Of a stretch of DNA of 41,843 nt, positions 19,501-28,671 are shown in pieces. The translations under genes were made by a program, and so were the position numbers. The DNA is from a virus. Under the pieces are notes generated by a model. That model ran no database searches, was not told the DNA's origin, and saw nothing but the letters and a program-made list of their open reading frames with translations. Within the stretch, counting starts at the first letter, position 1. The number at the start of each line of letters is the position of its first letter. The stretch is taken from positions 1 through 41,843 of IMG/VR virus record IMGVR_UViG_3300042503_001060; one strand, given 5' to 3'.

Positions 19501-19959
19501 ATGTTTCGAGCCTACAAGCCCCCTCCGCGCAACGCGTCGCGGGATACCATCAATTCGGCGGCAACTGCCGGCGGCTCAGTTCTTGGCGCACTTGCCGGCG
19601 CCAAACTGGCAGGGCCAGAAGGCGCACTTGCCGGCGCTCAAGCCGGCGCAGGTATTGGCGGCGCGGCAGCCGGCTTGTTTGGTGGCGGCGAACAGCAAGA
19701 GCAGCGCGTTGGTTCCGGTCTTGGCCTGTCTATGATGGCCGCGCAAAAGTACTTTGAAAACAAGAAGAACTACGGCGAAGTCCAGACCAAGGACGGCGGC
19801 AAGGAGCCTGCAAGCGGCAACATTACGTCGCAACTCAAGCCCATGGCGTCGTCCATGATGATGACCTCACCCATCCCGACCGATGTCATGAACGAGGAAA
19901 CGAACCCCAGCAAGTGGAACTACCGCGGTCGACCGATGATGTCCAAGCCGATCTACTAG
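19501..19959 (+). CDS. 152-aa glycine-zipper protein, candidate ejection/membrane-penetrating protein
   Basis: AGGAGG before the ATG. Residues 18-62 are a run of small residues (GGSVLGALAGAKLAGPEG, ALAGAQAGAGIGGAAAGLF) with Gly every fourth position, the glycine-zipper pattern that packs membrane helices. The remainder is polar with Met-rich SSMMMTSPIP. P22-like phages eject small proteins of this type to form a channel, but those genes normally lie after the tail genes; here it lies directly before the portal. Confidence 0.6.
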   Translation: MFRAYKPPPRNASRDTINSAATAGGSVLGALAGAKLAGPEGALAGAQAGAGIGGAAAGLFGGGEQQEQRVGSGLGLSMMAAQKYFENKKNYGEVQTKDGGKEPASGNITSQLKPMASSMMMTSPIPTDVMNEETNPSKWNYRGRPMMSKPIY

Positions 19960-19967
19960 GATAGCCA

Positions 19968-21923
19968 ATGCCCTACGATGACCGCGACGAAATGACGCCA
20001 GAGGAAATCGTCAAGGACGCTTTCGAGCGTGCCGAGAACGGCATGGCGCTCATTTCCTACGACTGGCTTGCCAACAAGCTGTTCAACGGCGGAGAGCAGT
20101 GGCTTGAAGCAGACGGCGTGGCACGCGGCAATCTGGTCCGTACCGCCAACAACGACAACGACCGGCGCAATCGGCTTATCACCATCAACGTCTACCAAGC
20201 GCATGTCCGCACGATTATCTCCAAGCTAATTGCCCAGCAGCCCATCCCGGTTGTCACGCCGGCCACGTCCAGCAGCGACGACCGTGCGACAGCCAGAGCC
20301 TGCGAGCACCTGCTCAAATACTTCTGGCGTTCCAAGCAGTTGCAGCAAGAGTACATCTACCTTGTGACCGACATGACCATGTGCGGCGGCGGGTGGTGGT
20401 ACTGCGACTGGGATCCAGACGCGGGCGAAATGGTCGACGTTGTGGCCGATGCGTCAGAACTGGAAGGCGAGCCAGAATCCAAGCAAGTCCGTACCGGCGA
20501 CGTTGTGACGCGGTTTGTGTCCAACTTCGAGATGCGCGTCGACCCCGGCGCCAACAGGTGGCAGGACGCCAAGTGGTGCGGTCGCGTCTATCCGCTTGGC
20601 ATCTCTGAGATTCACGAGAAGTACGGCATTGAAGTATCGCCCGATTGGCCAACGTCCAACACGGCAGTTGTCAGCCCCGACTACTGGATGAACCCCCAGC
20701 GGCTGCAAGACAACCGGCTGTGTGCTGTTCGGGAGATGTGGCACCTGCCCTGCGAGGAGTATCCCAAGGGCGCTCACTGGATGGTCATTGCCGATAACCT
20801 GGTTGTCGACGAACCGCTGCGAGGCGAAGTCCTGCCGTTCGAGTACGCGGAGTTCATGCCGGACCCCGACAACTTCTACGGCAGCACGCCGATGTCGTTT
20901 GCCCGCCAGCCCCAGCGGCAGCTCAACACCAACATCACGCTTATCTGTGAGGGTCGCAACCGCAATCTGTTCGGCACTTGGCTTGCTGCCCGCGGTGCTC
21001 AGATGGACACGCCCACCGGCAAGGCAGGCGAGATTCTTGGCTACAACGACAACGCCCGGCAGCCGGAGTTTGTGCGACAAGAACCCATCTCCCCGCAGAT
21101 CTTCCAGTTCAGCCAGTTGCTTGCCGACAGCATGTCCCTGACTACTGGCATCGGTATGTCCGCCCTTGGCGACCAGTCTGCGGCCACAAGCGGCAAGGAC
21201 CGGCTGTACGCGGCAGAGGAGGACAACACCAAGCTCGGCATCACCTTGCAGTGCTTGCACGCCTTCCTCAAGCGCATTGCCATGAAGGTGCTGAACAACT
21301 GGCGCGACAATGCGACGCTGCCGTTGAAGTACGCCGTGGGCGACCCGAACGCCATGGGCGACATTCAAGAGTTCGACGCGGCCAACATCACCTACCGCGA
21401 TGTCGAGATGTCCATTGACAGCACCTTGCCGCTGAACCGGCAGGCGCGTCGCGAGGAGATTCTGGCGCTGTACCAAGGCGGGCTGATTGACCAAGCCAAG
21501 GCGCTCAAGCTCATGGAGTTTGGCGACGTGGACGAAGCCATCGGGTCCAAGAACTTGGACGTTGAGCGTGCGCGGAACGAGAACCAACTGCTGTACATCC
21601 AAGACATTCAAGCGCAGGAATGGGAGGACCACGCGGCCCACCTTGAACAGCACCTGTCTGAAATCAAACAGCAAAAGGCATACGACGACATAGCTGCCCA
21701 GCAGCGCATCAACAACCACATGATGCAGCACAAGATGTTCCTGCAGATGGCGCTTGGCATGGGCGGCGCTGTTCCACCAGAGGGACAATCGGAACAGGGC
21801 TTGACAGATACTGCGAGTTTTCAGGACAATCAGACCGGCGACGGGTCTTTGATCCCAAACGCCGCGCCGGTAAGTCCTCGCGATGAGCAGGCGCTGGCAA
21901 TCATCAACGGCAGAGCAGCGTAG
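19968..21923 (+). CDS. Portal protein (P22-like)
   Basis: 651 aa, close to the size of P22 portal (725). Features of P22-type portals: DRRNRLITINVYQAHVRTI near 65, GGGWWYCDWDPDAGEM, SNFEMRVDPGANRWQDAKW, YGSTPMSFARQPQRQLNTN near 305, then AATSGKDRLYAAEEDNTK near 405, and a long C-terminal helix (EDHAAHLEQHLSEIKQQ) matching the barrel. Twelve copies would form the vertex through which terminase drives DNA. Followed by scaffold and capsid genes. Confidence 0.9.
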   Translation: MPYDDRDEMTPEEIVKDAFERAENGMALISYDWLANKLFNGGEQWLEADGVARGNLVRTANNDNDRRNRLITINVYQAHVRTIISKLIAQQPIPVVTPATSSSDDRATARACEHLLKYFWRSKQLQQEYIYLVTDMTMCGGGWWYCDWDPDAGEMVDVVADASELEGEPESKQVRTGDVVTRFVSNFEMRVDPGANRWQDAKWCGRVYPLGISEIHEKYGIEVSPDWPTSNTAVVSPDYWMNPQRLQDNRLCAVREMWHLPCEEYPKGAHWMVIADNLVVDEPLRGEVLPFEYAEFMPDPDNFYGSTPMSFARQPQRQLNTNITLICEGRNRNLFGTWLAARGAQMDTPTGKAGEILGYNDNARQPEFVRQEPISPQIFQFSQLLADSMSLTTGIGMSALGDQSAATSGKDRLYAAEEDNTKLGITLQCLHAFLKRIAMKVLNNWRDNATLPLKYAVGDPNAMGDIQEFDAANITYRDVEMSIDSTLPLNRQARREEILALYQGGLIDQAKALKLMEFGDVDEAIGSKNLDVERARNENQLLYIQDIQAQEWEDHAAHLEQHLSEIKQQKAYDDIAAQQRINNHMMQHKMFLQMALGMGGAVPPEGQSEQGLTDTASFQDNQTGDGSLIPNAAPVSPRDEQALAIINGRAA

Positions 21924-21931
21924 GAGACAGC

Positions 21932-22807
21932 ATGGCTGACGCATCTGACACAGGCATGGAACTATCGGTCGACAGCGACGACTCGTTTGGCGGAGAAGCC
22001 TATGAGCTTGTTGGCTGGGACGGCGAAGCAATGGAAGCGCCCGCCCAAGAGGACGGCGACATTCTTGCCCCCGTGGCTGAGTCCGGCGACGTGTCTGACG
22101 TGGACCCCGTTGCCGCCGCGCCCGCCAAGCCCAAGAGCGAAGTTGCCGCTGCTGTAGAGGCTGTCGCCCAACAGACTCAGCTTGCGTTGCAGGCCATGCA
22201 GTTGCAGATGCAGCAGCAGAACCAGCAGTTCATGCAGGTGTTGCAGCAGTTGGCCCAGGGCAATGCGCCCGCCCAGCAGTTGGAGCCCGACCCGCTGGAA
22301 GCACTGGACCCGAACGACCCTGACTTCTACTTCAAGCAACTGGAAATCAAGAACCAGAAGCTGGAGCAACGGCTGGCCAAGTTCGAGGGCAAGCTGACGC
22401 AGGCCGAACAAGAGCGCCAAGCCCAACTGGAGTCTGCCAAACAGCAGAAGCAGTGGGAGGAGATGTCCAACTGGCGCGACGGCAACGTCACCAAGGGCGT
22501 CGAGTACCTGTTCAAGGGCTTCCCCAACTCGCCGCAAGTCGACGAGGCCAAGGACACTGTTGCTGCCCTGTTTGACTCGCAGTGGCGCCGGCTGTCCAGC
22601 GAACGGTACAACACTGAGTACCACGTCGATGCCTACGGTGAAGCCGTGGCTGCCGTCCAGAAGCGCATGAAGCTGTACGACGGGCTGAGGGCCCGCCCAA
22701 CCACGGCTGCCAGACAGCCACAGAACACGGCGGGCGCAAATGGCGCTCCGCGTGTGCAGCAACCTCAGAGCCTTGGTCCATACAAGAGCTACTGGGACCG
22801 CAAGTAG
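21932..22807 (+). CDS. Scaffolding protein
   Basis: 291 aa directly between portal and capsid. Acidic N-terminus (SVDSDDSFGGEAYELVGWDG), a Gln/Met-rich coiled coil (ALQAMQLQMQQQNQQFMQVL) and a second coiled coil (NQKLEQRLAKFEGKLTQAEQ), ending in a basic tail (GPYKSYWDRK). Highly helical, low complexity and ending with a positively charged hook are hallmarks of phage scaffolds, which organise capsid subunits and then leave the prohead. Confidence 0.8.
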   Translation: MADASDTGMELSVDSDDSFGGEAYELVGWDGEAMEAPAQEDGDILAPVAESGDVSDVDPVAAAPAKPKSEVAAAVEAVAQQTQLALQAMQLQMQQQNQQFMQVLQQLAQGNAPAQQLEPDPLEALDPNDPDFYFKQLEIKNQKLEQRLAKFEGKLTQAEQERQAQLESAKQQKQWEEMSNWRDGNVTKGVEYLFKGFPNSPQVDEAKDTVAALFDSQWRRLSSERYNTEYHVDAYGEAVAAVQKRMKLYDGLRARPTTAARQPQNTAGANGAPRVQQPQSLGPYKSYWDRK

Positions 22808-22846
22808 TCAGCAAGACCGCGGCTGCTGCCGCACACAGAGGGAACC

Positions 22847-24193
22847 ATGGCGACGATTGTTACCACAGGCGCAAACGCCTTCGACTCACTGCTCAAGATC
22901 AAATACGGTGACCTGTACAAGGCCATCAAAGAGCAGTCGGTCACGCTCAACGCCGTCAAGGCCAAGAAGACCAAGAGCGACGGTCTGAAGTTCTTGTGGC
23001 CGATCATGACCGGTCGCGCCGGCGGTACGACCACCAACTACAGCGAAGGTGGAACACTGCCGCAGGGCGTCAAGCCCATTATGCCGCAGGCCGAAGTCTA
23101 CACGACCCGCATGGCCTCTGTGCTTCGCGTGTCGGGCGACTTGGTTCACAAGGGCGACCGCGGTGAAGCGGCCATTGAGTCCGAACTCAAGCTGCTGCTG
23201 CAGAACCTGGTCGAGAACCACGCTCGCCAGATCAACCAGCAGATGCTCGGTTCGCCGGTGCGGACGCTGACCAGCGGCACCTTGGGCACCGTGTCGACCA
23301 ATGGCGTACTTGGCCGGTGCGCCACGGCGACCAACGTGTCCGGTTCGACGTGGACCTTTGCGGTTGACCAGCCGTTGGGTTACGCCAACGCCGACTTGGG
23401 TTCGAACTGGTACAGCAAGAACTTCCGCATCAACGACTTCCTTGCCTACGGCGGCGTGTCCGGTGCGACGTTCACCCCCGACGGCTATGTGCAGGTGACC
23501 GCTATCGACGCGGCCAACTCCACCTTGACCGTGACCGTCATCTCGTCCACCGGCAACCCCGCCAACGGCGACTGGCTGGTCCCGTGCAGCGGCGCGTCGG
23601 CTTCGGTCAACAACTACGGCAAGGCCCTGAACGGCTTTGGCATCTTGCTGAACCAGACCGACTCTGGCGGCAACCTGACGTTCCAAAACGTCGAGTTGAC
23701 CCCCAACAACATCCGTGCCTACGGCACTGCCAAGGTGCAGTCCAGCGGCACGTTTGTCGAGTCCGACTGGCACAGCTTGCTTGCCAAGATTCGGGCGGCG
23801 CACATGGGCACCCCGTCGATTGCGCTCATGGACGAGACGCTCCGCAACTTGTTCATGGAAGTGACCAAGGCCGACGTGCGGTTGACCCCGTGGAAGATCC
23901 AAGGCGGCTTCACCAGCGTCGAGTTTGCCAGCCAGCAGAAGGTCGACCTGATCTGCGAGCCGGAAATGCCCTACGGCATGGCGTTCTTCTTGGACCCGCA
24001 GAACTTGCGTTGGCTCAACCTCAGCGAGCCGGCTTGGGAGTCGGGCGGCGCTACCTTTGGCAACCACCTGCGCCAAATCCCCGGCGAGGATGCGTTCGAG
24101 GCTGTGTACACCCACCGCTGCCAGTTCGGCTTTGACCTGCTGAACGCCCACGGTGTCTACTACGGCTGCAGCATCACCAACCCGTCGCTGTAA
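22847..24193 (+). CDS. Major capsid protein
   Basis: 448 aa with a strong AGAGGG site. Features: IKYGDLYKAIKEQSVTLNAV at the N-terminus, GGTTTNYSEGGTLPQGVKP, RMASVLRVSGDLVHKGDRGE, a long spine-like helix (IESELKLLLQNLVENHARQ) and late ADVRLTPWKIQGGFTSVEF with FFLDPQNLRWL. Size, position after the scaffold, and this HK97-like order support the call. A beta-rich insertion (residues about 155-250, Thr/Ser/Asn-rich) may be a surface domain. Followed by a strong hairpin, consistent with high expression. Confidence 0.88.
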   Translation: MATIVTTGANAFDSLLKIKYGDLYKAIKEQSVTLNAVKAKKTKSDGLKFLWPIMTGRAGGTTTNYSEGGTLPQGVKPIMPQAEVYTTRMASVLRVSGDLVHKGDRGEAAIESELKLLLQNLVENHARQINQQMLGSPVRTLTSGTLGTVSTNGVLGRCATATNVSGSTWTFAVDQPLGYANADLGSNWYSKNFRINDFLAYGGVSGATFTPDGYVQVTAIDAANSTLTVTVISSTGNPANGDWLVPCSGASASVNNYGKALNGFGILLNQTDSGGNLTFQNVELTPNNIRAYGTAKVQSSGTFVESDWHSLLAKIRAAHMGTPSIALMDETLRNLFMEVTKADVRLTPWKIQGGFTSVEFASQQKVDLICEPEMPYGMAFFLDPQNLRWLNLSEPAWESGGATFGNHLRQIPGEDAFEAVYTHRCQFGFDLLNAHGVYYGCSITNPSL

Positions 24194-24206
24194 GCGATGC
24201 CCACTT

Positions 24207-24244
24207 GCAGGCGGCGGTAGTTTGCTCCAGCTACCGCCGCCTGC
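24207..24244 (+). terminator. Perfect 14-bp hairpin after the capsid gene
   Basis: GCAGGCGGCGGTAG (24207-24220) pairs perfectly with CTACCGCCGCCTGC (24231-24244) around a 10-nt loop. No T-tract follows, so it is probably a partial terminator or, more likely, a 3' stability/processing element that raises capsid mRNA relative to downstream genes. Confidence 0.7.
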
Positions 24245-24274
24245 TACCCCCGAACTTCACCTATCGAGGACACC

Positions 24275-24721
24275 ATGCCTATCGTCTCTCACAGCGTAGC
24301 CCGTGGCTCCGTCCTCGGTGTTCACCGTTACAGCCAGACCGTGGACAATGTGGCCACCGGCGATGTCTACATCCCGCTGTTCGGCAAGTTCCGCATTGTG
24401 GCCATGGCCATTGTCCCGCTGGTGGACCAGTCGGGCTTCACTGGTGTTACAGCCGAGTTATTCGCGCCTGACGGGACAACGTCGCTGACGCAGGCCGTGG
24501 AAATCGACGTTGCCGCTGGAGTGCAGGCTTCCAGCCCCGGAGTGGCACCAGACAACAACCTGGTGGACTGCGAGACTGAGCCGCTAGTCCTGACCGTGAC
24601 CAACGCGGGCAGCGATACGCTCAAGTTCCAAGTGCTGGTCCTGTACAGCACCGCGTTGTCCAGCGACGCCGGCCAGTATCAGGACTACCTGTTGACCGTC
24701 AACGGCGCACCGATCTTCTAG
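24275..24721 (+). CDS. 148-aa probable head decoration / minor head protein
   Basis: MPIVSHSVARGSVLGVHRYS... is almost all beta strand (VYIPLFGKFRIVAMAIVPLV, LVLTVTNAGSDTLKFQVLVL). Follows the capsid hairpin with a clear GAGGA site. Resembles small beta-sandwich decoration proteins in position and make-up; its neighbour at 24730 is alike, so one may be cement and the other a fibre. Not proven by motif. Confidence 0.6.
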   Translation: MPIVSHSVARGSVLGVHRYSQTVDNVATGDVYIPLFGKFRIVAMAIVPLVDQSGFTGVTAELFAPDGTTSLTQAVEIDVAAGVQASSPGVAPDNNLVDCETEPLVLTVTNAGSDTLKFQVLVLYSTALSSDAGQYQDYLLTVNGAPIF

Positions 24722-24729
24722 GAGGCGTC

Positions 24730-25191
24730 ATGCCAGCACCCAACCCGCTTCTGCCAAGCGACATTCAATGGGGCTACCGCAGCGGCGTAGAGCGTCACTC
24801 GTTTCGCATCACGTCTGCTGCAGCCAACGAGGTCTACTCGCTGATTTGCACGGGCAGCAAGCGGTTGCTGGCGCTCAACGTCATCAACGTGTCTACGCCT
24901 GCTGGCGCCAATGCGACCGTCACCGTTGCGGCAACTACGTCGGGCGGAACCGGCAGTCAGGTTCTGATTAGCGAGCAAGCATTGACCGCTAGCACGGCGC
25001 AGTATGTGCCAGACACCAACGCTGGGCTTGCCAACATCAGCCGGACCCGCAACGTGTTTGGTGTCGTCATCGACAACCCCGACACCGACTCGCTAGACTT
25101 GCTCTGCGAACTGGTTTGGGTACCCGCCGCCGACAGCAGCAATACCGCGATTGACAGCCAAGCCAGCGTGACTGCAATGACCTTTCCGTAG
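24730..25191 (+). CDS. 153-aa beta-sandwich protein, probable head decoration
   Basis: Contains RHSFRITSAAANEVYSLICT, KRLLALNVINVSTPAGANAT and NVFGVVIDNPDTDSLDLL: alternating beta strands and Thr/Ser loops with no charged helices, typical of capsid-surface or neck proteins. AGGAGG before the ATG. Shares length and overall pattern with the preceding gene; possibly a diverged duplicate. Confidence 0.58.
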   Translation: MPAPNPLLPSDIQWGYRSGVERHSFRITSAAANEVYSLICTGSKRLLALNVINVSTPAGANATVTVAATTSGGTGSQVLISEQALTASTAQYVPDTNAGLANISRTRNVFGVVIDNPDTDSLDLLCELVWVPAADSSNTAIDSQASVTAMTFP

Positions 25192-25199
25192 GAGCCTGC

Positions 25200-25625
25200 A
25201 TGAGCCGGGAGCAAGCCAAGCAGCGTCTCTTTCAAGACGACCGATACCGGATGGCGTGTCACTACGGCTTCCCGCTGTATTGGTACGAGTTGATCCGCCA
25301 CGACTTTCCAGAAGTAGAAATTGCCTACGACCTGCAAGACCACAAGATGAAAGCCTTTGCTCTGACCAGCGGCGGCTTTGCCCATGTTGTAGACACATGC
25401 ATGTCCAGCGACGATGCCCCTCGATTGTACGACCGGCTTGTCGAGTCCCGCGGCGCAGCGTTGTCAGACGGCTTGAAGCAGTGGATTGACCAGGACAAGG
25501 CAGCCCGCGCCAAAGCCAAGCAGGACAGCACAGACAAGGCGCTGGACAAGCTGGACCCAACGCGGTGGGCAGACGACTACCGCAAGTCCACCGGCGTCAA
25601 GGGCGCGACCGTATCGCTTTCCTAG
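25200..25625 (+). CDS. 141-aa protein of unknown function between head and tail genes
   Basis: MSREQAKQRLFQDDRYRMAC then GFPLYWYELIRHDFPEVEIA, a central alpha/beta region, and a Lys/Asp-rich C-terminal helix (KAARAKAKQDSTDKALDKLD). It could be a chaperone or head-completion factor given its place and charged helical tail. No family recognised. Confidence 0.6.
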   Translation: MSREQAKQRLFQDDRYRMACHYGFPLYWYELIRHDFPEVEIAYDLQDHKMKAFALTSGGFAHVVDTCMSSDDAPRLYDRLVESRGAALSDGLKQWIDQDKAARAKAKQDSTDKALDKLDPTRWADDYRKSTGVKGATVSLS

Positions 25626-25634
25626 AGGTGACAC

Positions 25635-26420
25635 ATGACTCTGGGAGAAGCACGGGCACTTGTCCGACTGTACATCAACGAACCCAAAGCAGCGCACTGG
25701 ACCGATGCTCAACTGGACACGCTTATCAAGCTGTCCAACATCGACGTGTTCCACCAGCTTATCGCACAGTCGCCCGATAGCTTTGTTGCCTTTAGCCAAA
25801 TTGAAATTCCCGCCCAAACGGGTGCCATCGACTTCGCCTCTGCACCGTTGAACTACAGTGCATCGCTCAAGAACGGCTTCTTTACCCGCATCTTGGGCAT
25901 CGCTACGGCCAACGCCAAGTATGTCGCGTCAACCAACGCCAACTTCTCAGGCGCACCCGGCACAGCAACGTCGCCCATCCCGCCTGTGACGCGCATCACC
26001 GACCTGTACTCGATTGGCAATGTGCAGGACAACGCCTCGCTTGGCATCAACAACAGTCGTCCGCTAACGTGGAAGGCAACCAACAACACGCTGCTGTACC
26101 TGTACCCGCACCCGCAGCAGGTGACGTGGTTGTGGGTTTGGTACATCCCAGGATTGCGCCAGCCAACGACCGACAACAGCAATCTGCTGGCAGCCGGAGA
26201 TGCTACGGGTAGCGGCTGGACCGTAGCCAACAACATTGCCATGTTCGACGAACTGGTCCCCTTGCTTGCCGCCGTCAAAGCCAAAGCCTCGGTAGGCGAC
26301 CAAGACGACGGGCTTGCCGGCATCTACCGCAGCCGCGTGGACACCATGAAGCAGGTGCTGGCATCCAGCCTGCAGAACATGACCCCGCAGACCATCATGG
26401 GCAACAACATCGGGCGGTAG
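25635..26420 (+). CDS. Head-tail adaptor / connector protein
   Basis: 261 aa. MTLGEARALVRLYINEPKAAHWTDAQLDTLIK is the N-terminal helix bundle common to head-completion adaptors (LVR..IND....W.D..L..LI). The middle is beta-rich with LLYLYPHPQQVTWLWVWYIP, and the C-terminus is helical (AMFDELVPLLAAVKAKASVG, YRSRVDTMKQVL). It lies between head and tail-hub genes, the location of P22 gp4-type or T7 gp11-type adaptors that dock the tail on the portal. Confidence 0.7.
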   Translation: MTLGEARALVRLYINEPKAAHWTDAQLDTLIKLSNIDVFHQLIAQSPDSFVAFSQIEIPAQTGAIDFASAPLNYSASLKNGFFTRILGIATANAKYVASTNANFSGAPGTATSPIPPVTRITDLYSIGNVQDNASLGINNSRPLTWKATNNTLLYLYPHPQQVTWLWVWYIPGLRQPTTDNSNLLAAGDATGSGWTVANNIAMFDELVPLLAAVKAKASVGDQDDGLAGIYRSRVDTMKQVLASSLQNMTPQTIMGNNIGR

Positions 26421-26422
26421 CC

Positions 26423-28669
26423 ATGCAGACCAACGTGGCTCCCCGCATCCAAGGCATGACCTCGCAGATTGTCGAGCAGCAGTCGCTGGACTTCGACGGC
26501 GTGCTGAACTTCGACTTGTCGGGCGGTACGGCTATCCCTCGGGCTGGCTGGAACATCCTGCGGGCGCCGGACAGCTACAACGAAGTTGCGGACCCCATGT
26601 CGCCGGACGGCTTCTCTTACGAGGTCGCGACCTACACCTACGCCGCGGTCAAGGAGTCGGACCCGCTTGGCAGTTTCTTGTGGTCAGGGCCGGACGGCGA
26701 GGACTTCATCATCTCCCTGTCGCTGCGGTACAATCTTGTCTTTGCCGTATTGCAACAGGGCAACGTGCAGATCAAGGTCTACGACACGCAGGGCAGGACG
26801 GTCTACGAGCGGGCGCTGCTATCCGACACCGACACCGAATCCCGCAACACGCCCTACACCTTCGCCCGCCTGTACGACACGGTGTACTTCGCCAACGGCG
26901 GTCTGCTGTGGCAATGGAATCCCCTGGTCAACATGCGGCCAGCGCCGGTAGAAGCGTTCCACAACCCGCAGCAAGTCGGCGTGGACACCTACCTGCTGGG
27001 CTACATCCAAGGCGCCAGCATCGTTGCTGCACACCAGCAGTCTCTTGTGCTGTCGGGCTTTGCCAGCGACACCTCGGTTGACGTGGACGCGCCTATCGAC
27101 ACGAACGGCGACGGCATTGTGACCGTGCTGGACTACAGCAAACAGGGCGGCTTTCGGCTTGGGCCAAGTGCCACATCCTTGCTGTTGACGCCCTACACCA
27201 TGCTTGTCAGCGACCCGCTGCTGCCCAACTGCTTCTCTGTGCAGGGCATTTACAACATCGGCACTCAGATGCCTGTGACAGGCATTGCGTCGCACTATGG
27301 GCGCATGGTGGTTCTCACATCGTCGGAGTGCTTTGTCGTGGACGGTCCGGCTGCACAAGCCAGCCAAGCGACCATTCAGCCCCTGTCCACTTACATCGGT
27401 TGCGTGTCTCACCGAACATTGGCGCAGTCCGACGACGGCTTGCTGCTGTGGCTGGGCGACGACGGCGTGTATGCGTGGGACGGCAGCGGTCTGCCGGCTA
27501 TGGTCGCCAACCAACTACAGGACTTGTTCAACCAAGGCTGGACGGTTGTTTGGCAACAGCCGCTGAACACCAACGGCTTGAACTCCAACATCACCAGGGA
27601 CTCGTCCCGCTTCTTCCGGTTTGACCGTTCAGCGTCCAGCCTTGCTTGTGCCGTATGGGTAGCGCGAGGCGGGTACTACGCCTTGGCAATGGCTGCGTCG
27701 CCCGTGCCTGAGTACAACAACGCCATTCTCTGCTGGTCGCCGTCACGCAAGGTCTGGTGGATCTACGGCAGCGAACCGACAACGGTGGACTGGACGCAGC
27801 AAATCTCTGGCACGGACGTGTACTACACCCCGGCTGGCACCCCGGCTGGCAGCGTTTACCGCGGGTCTGCCACGTCCGGTCACTGCACACTCATGGTGTC
27901 GCCCAACGAACCGGGCTTGCTGTTCAGCCAAGGATTCTACAACGAGTACCCGCAAGGGCAGATTGGCGGCGCACAGGCGTTCCCGTACCCGTACCACCAC
28001 TGCATTGCGGCGTTGACCGGCGACACCGACAACAAGCTCACATGGTCTGGCACAAGCCCGATTGTCGGGCGGTCGACCTTTGTTGCCTTGCTGCAATCGG
28101 CGCCGTTCTACTTGGAACAAGACGACTACAAGCGCAACAAGTGGCTGCAACTCAAGCTGCGGGCTTCGCGCAATGTCACCACCGCTTGCATGTCCGATAG
28201 CAACTTCGCCAAGACCGAGACAATCGGTATTTGGTCCATGTCGGAAAACGCGCACTTCGACGTGCTGGACTGCTCTGTGTCCAGCGCGGAATTGCAAGAC
28301 ATTACGCCCAGCGGAACGGTTGCCAGCGGCGACGGCGTTGTTCAGCCATGGCCGGATGCCTTTATCCGAACCGACCTGACCTACTTCTGGCAAGACGATG
28401 CGACCAACGACCCGCTGCTTGGCGCTTGGTACGACGCCCTGATTTACCCGCGGCCAGACATTCCGCCATTCAAGCGGTGGATGCCCGACACGTTCTTCAA
28501 CAAGCGGGTCAACCTCAGCCAGCGGGCGTCGCAGTGGTATCGCGTCATGCTGTTCACCAAATGCACCGGCTGCTGGGATGACGGCGGGCAGTCTGGCAAC
28601 GGCAGCAACAGTCTGGAGCTACTTGGCTGGTCCATTGAACTTGAGCCGATGACCGGCCAAAGGAAGTAG
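26423..28669 (+). CDS. 748-aa tail hub / nozzle protein with a dockerin-like calcium loop
   Basis: Beta-rich throughout. Blade-like repeats such as GIASHYGRMVVLTSSECFVV and RTLAQSDDGLLLWLGDDGVY recall the propeller of podovirus tail-hub proteins (P22 gp10, T7 gp12 group). Its position after the adaptor and before spike genes fits. Residues about 226-237 read DTNGDGIVTVLD, a complete EF-hand/dockerin-type calcium loop (D1, N3, D5, G6, I8, D12). A short direct repeat encodes TPAGTPAGS near residue 475. Only three bases separate it from the gene before, with a weak ribosome site. Confidence 0.75.
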   Translation: MQTNVAPRIQGMTSQIVEQQSLDFDGVLNFDLSGGTAIPRAGWNILRAPDSYNEVADPMSPDGFSYEVATYTYAAVKESDPLGSFLWSGPDGEDFIISLSLRYNLVFAVLQQGNVQIKVYDTQGRTVYERALLSDTDTESRNTPYTFARLYDTVYFANGGLLWQWNPLVNMRPAPVEAFHNPQQVGVDTYLLGYIQGASIVAAHQQSLVLSGFASDTSVDVDAPIDTNGDGIVTVLDYSKQGGFRLGPSATSLLLTPYTMLVSDPLLPNCFSVQGIYNIGTQMPVTGIASHYGRMVVLTSSECFVVDGPAAQASQATIQPLSTYIGCVSHRTLAQSDDGLLLWLGDDGVYAWDGSGLPAMVANQLQDLFNQGWTVVWQQPLNTNGLNSNITRDSSRFFRFDRSASSLACAVWVARGGYYALAMAASPVPEYNNAILCWSPSRKVWWIYGSEPTTVDWTQQISGTDVYYTPAGTPAGSVYRGSATSGHCTLMVSPNEPGLLFSQGFYNEYPQGQIGGAQAFPYPYHHCIAALTGDTDNKLTWSGTSPIVGRSTFVALLQSAPFYLEQDDYKRNKWLQLKLRASRNVTTACMSDSNFAKTETIGIWSMSENAHFDVLDCSVSSAELQDITPSGTVASGDGVVQPWPDAFIRTDLTYFWQDDATNDPLLGAWYDALIYPRPDIPPFKRWMPDTFFNKRVNLSQRASQWYRVMLFTKCTGCWDDGGQSGNGSNSLELLGWSIELEPMTGQRK

Positions 28670-28671
28670 CC

